DNA of 6,010 nucleotides from an uncultured Eubacteriales bacterium (lineage in GTDB: Bacteria > Bacillota > Clostridia > Peptostreptococcales > Anaerovoracaceae), in contig CADBFL010000204.1 of NCBI GenBank assembly GCA_902793875.1, positions 1 through 6,010 on the forward strand. Reading direction: 5' to 3'. Below are positions 5,215 through 6,010 of the stretch, piece by piece. Made by a program: the position numbers and the translations under genes. Numbering within the stretch: the first letter of the stretch is position 1; every line of letters begins with the position of its first letter. Below the pieces are notes generated by a model. That model made no database searches and had not been told where the DNA came from. It was given only the letters and a program-made list of their open reading frames with translations.

Positions 5215-6010
5215 ATGGAAGATACGAAAATTACCGTCACCGTCTCTCCCGAAGACGAGGGTTCGAGGCTCGATGCTTTCATCGGCTGGAATACCGAGGG
5301 TCTCTCGAGGAGCTACGCCGTAAAGCTGATAGAAAAAGGCCTTGTCAGTGTCAACGGGGATCCCGTCACATCGAAGAAGCACGCCCTTCGCGCATGCGAT
5401 ACCGTCGTGATCGATGTCCCCGAGCCTGAGATACTCGAGGTCAGAGCTCAGGATATCCCGCTGGACATCGTGTACGAAGATGATGATGTAGCCGTGATCG
5501 ACAAGCCCCGCGGGATGGTCGTGCACCCCGGACCCGGCAACGCAGACGGCACCCTGGTCAACGCGATAATGCATCACATGGGAGATTCTCTCTCATCGAT
5601 CAACGGAGTCATACGGCCGGGCATAGTCCACAGGATAGACAAGGACACCAGCGGCCTTCTGATGATCGCAAAAAACGACATGGCCCACGAATCCCTGGCG
5701 GCCCAGCTCAAAGAGCACTCGGTCACGCGCGAGTATACGGCTCTTGCGCACGACAACATCAGAGAGGATGAGATAACGATAGACGCCCCGATCGGGCGCG
5801 ACCCGAAGAACCGGATGCGGAATGCCGTCGGCGGCGCCTCCGCAAGGAGCGCCGTGACCCACATAAAGGTCCTTGAAAGATTCGGAAAATACACGCTCGT
5901 AAAAGCGGTGCTCGAGACAGGCAGGACCCATCAGATAAGGGTCCACATGGCGTACATCCATCACCCTCTTGCGGGCGATGAGCTCTACGGTCCGAGGAGA
6001 CAGTCCCCGA
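5215..6010 (+). CDS. RluA/RluD-family 23S rRNA pseudouridine synthase (C-terminus outside window)
   Basis: The first 265 residues of a RluA-family pseudouridine synthase; RluD-type members convert uridines of helix 69 in 23S rRNA to pseudouridine, but the exact target of this Gram-positive copy (YlyB/RluD-like) is not shown by sequence. An S4 RNA-binding domain covers about 17-66 (SRLDAFIG at 17-24, LIEKGLVSVNGDPV at 38-51). The catalytic domain begins near 80 and carries IDKPRGMVVHPG (95-106), the active-site HRIDKDTSGLLM (139-150, catalytic Asp D142) and GRTHQIRVHM (236-245). YGPRR near 258-262 is close to the family's usual C-terminal region, so roughly 40 residues are probably missing off the edge. 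The frame is intact. The ATG is placed immediately after the lspA stop (TAGATG) and has a strong ribosome site, so the two genes form an operon. Confidence 0.94.
   Translation, partial: MEDTKITVTVSPEDEGSRLDAFIGWNTEGLSRSYAVKLIEKGLVSVNGDPVTSKKHALRACDTVVIDVPEPEILEVRAQDIPLDIVYEDDDVAVIDKPRGMVVHPGPGNADGTLVNAIMHHMGDSLSSINGVIRPGIVHRIDKDTSGLLMIAKNDMAHESLAAQLKEHSVTREYTALAHDNIREDEITIDAPIGRDPKNRMRNAVGGASARSAVTHIKVLERFGKYTLVKAVLETGRTHQIRVHMAYIHHPLAGDELYGPRRQSP

Noticed and set aside
4587..5429. Open frame of 280 codons on the plus strand across lspA and the start of the pseudouridine synthase gene
   Set aside because: It covers lspA in another frame, has an Arg/His-rich composition and no motif; the overlapped lspA and synthase frames are unmistakable.

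Overview
The window (about 53% GC by eye) looks like a chromosomal stretch from a low-to-mid GC Gram-positive bacterium, most likely a member of the Bacillota, class Clostridia. The clues are strong GGAGG-type ribosome binding sites on several genes, the lspA-rluD gene pair that is common in that phylum, a membrane-bound SpoIIE/RsbU-type phosphatase, and a glycosyltransferase of a type frequent in Clostridia. The assignment below phylum is a guess. No mobile element, CRISPR array, tRNA or rRNA is visible.

Layout. (1) Positions 1-2747, minus strand: three tightly packed membrane-protein genes read right to left. They are a processive family-2 glycosyltransferase (1422-2747), a six-helix membrane protein resembling the AIG1/FAR-17a/Pr6Pr family (693-1403) and an acyltransferase-3 protein cut by the window edge (1-693). 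The gaps are 18 bp and a 1-bp stop/start overlap (TGATG), so this is very likely one operon. (2) Positions 2748-2897: a divergent promoter region. (3) Positions 2898-3035, plus strand: a 45-residue single-helix membrane protein with a strong ribosome binding site. (4) Positions 3044-4666, minus strand: a sensor-HAMP-SpoIIE phosphatase whose stop lies 8 bp from the stop of the small gene. (5) Positions 4667-4755: a short divergent intergenic region in which both flanking genes have an extended -10 box (TGnTATACT) almost touching the start codon and no clear ribosome binding site. (6) Positions 4756-6010, plus strand: lspA (lipoprotein signal peptidase) followed directly by an RluD-family pseudouridine synthase that runs off the right edge.

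How it may work. The left operon looks like a cell-envelope or exopolysaccharide module. A membrane glycosyltransferase would build a sugar polymer or glycolipid, an acyltransferase would decorate it with acyl groups, and the AIG1-like protein, which keeps the Thr and His positions that are catalytic in the animal FAHFA hydrolases, might remove or process an acyl ester. This pairing is the most interesting part of the window, but its function is inference. The phosphatase probably senses an extracellular cue and dephosphorylates an anti-sigma-factor antagonist encoded elsewhere. lspA and rluD are housekeeping genes.
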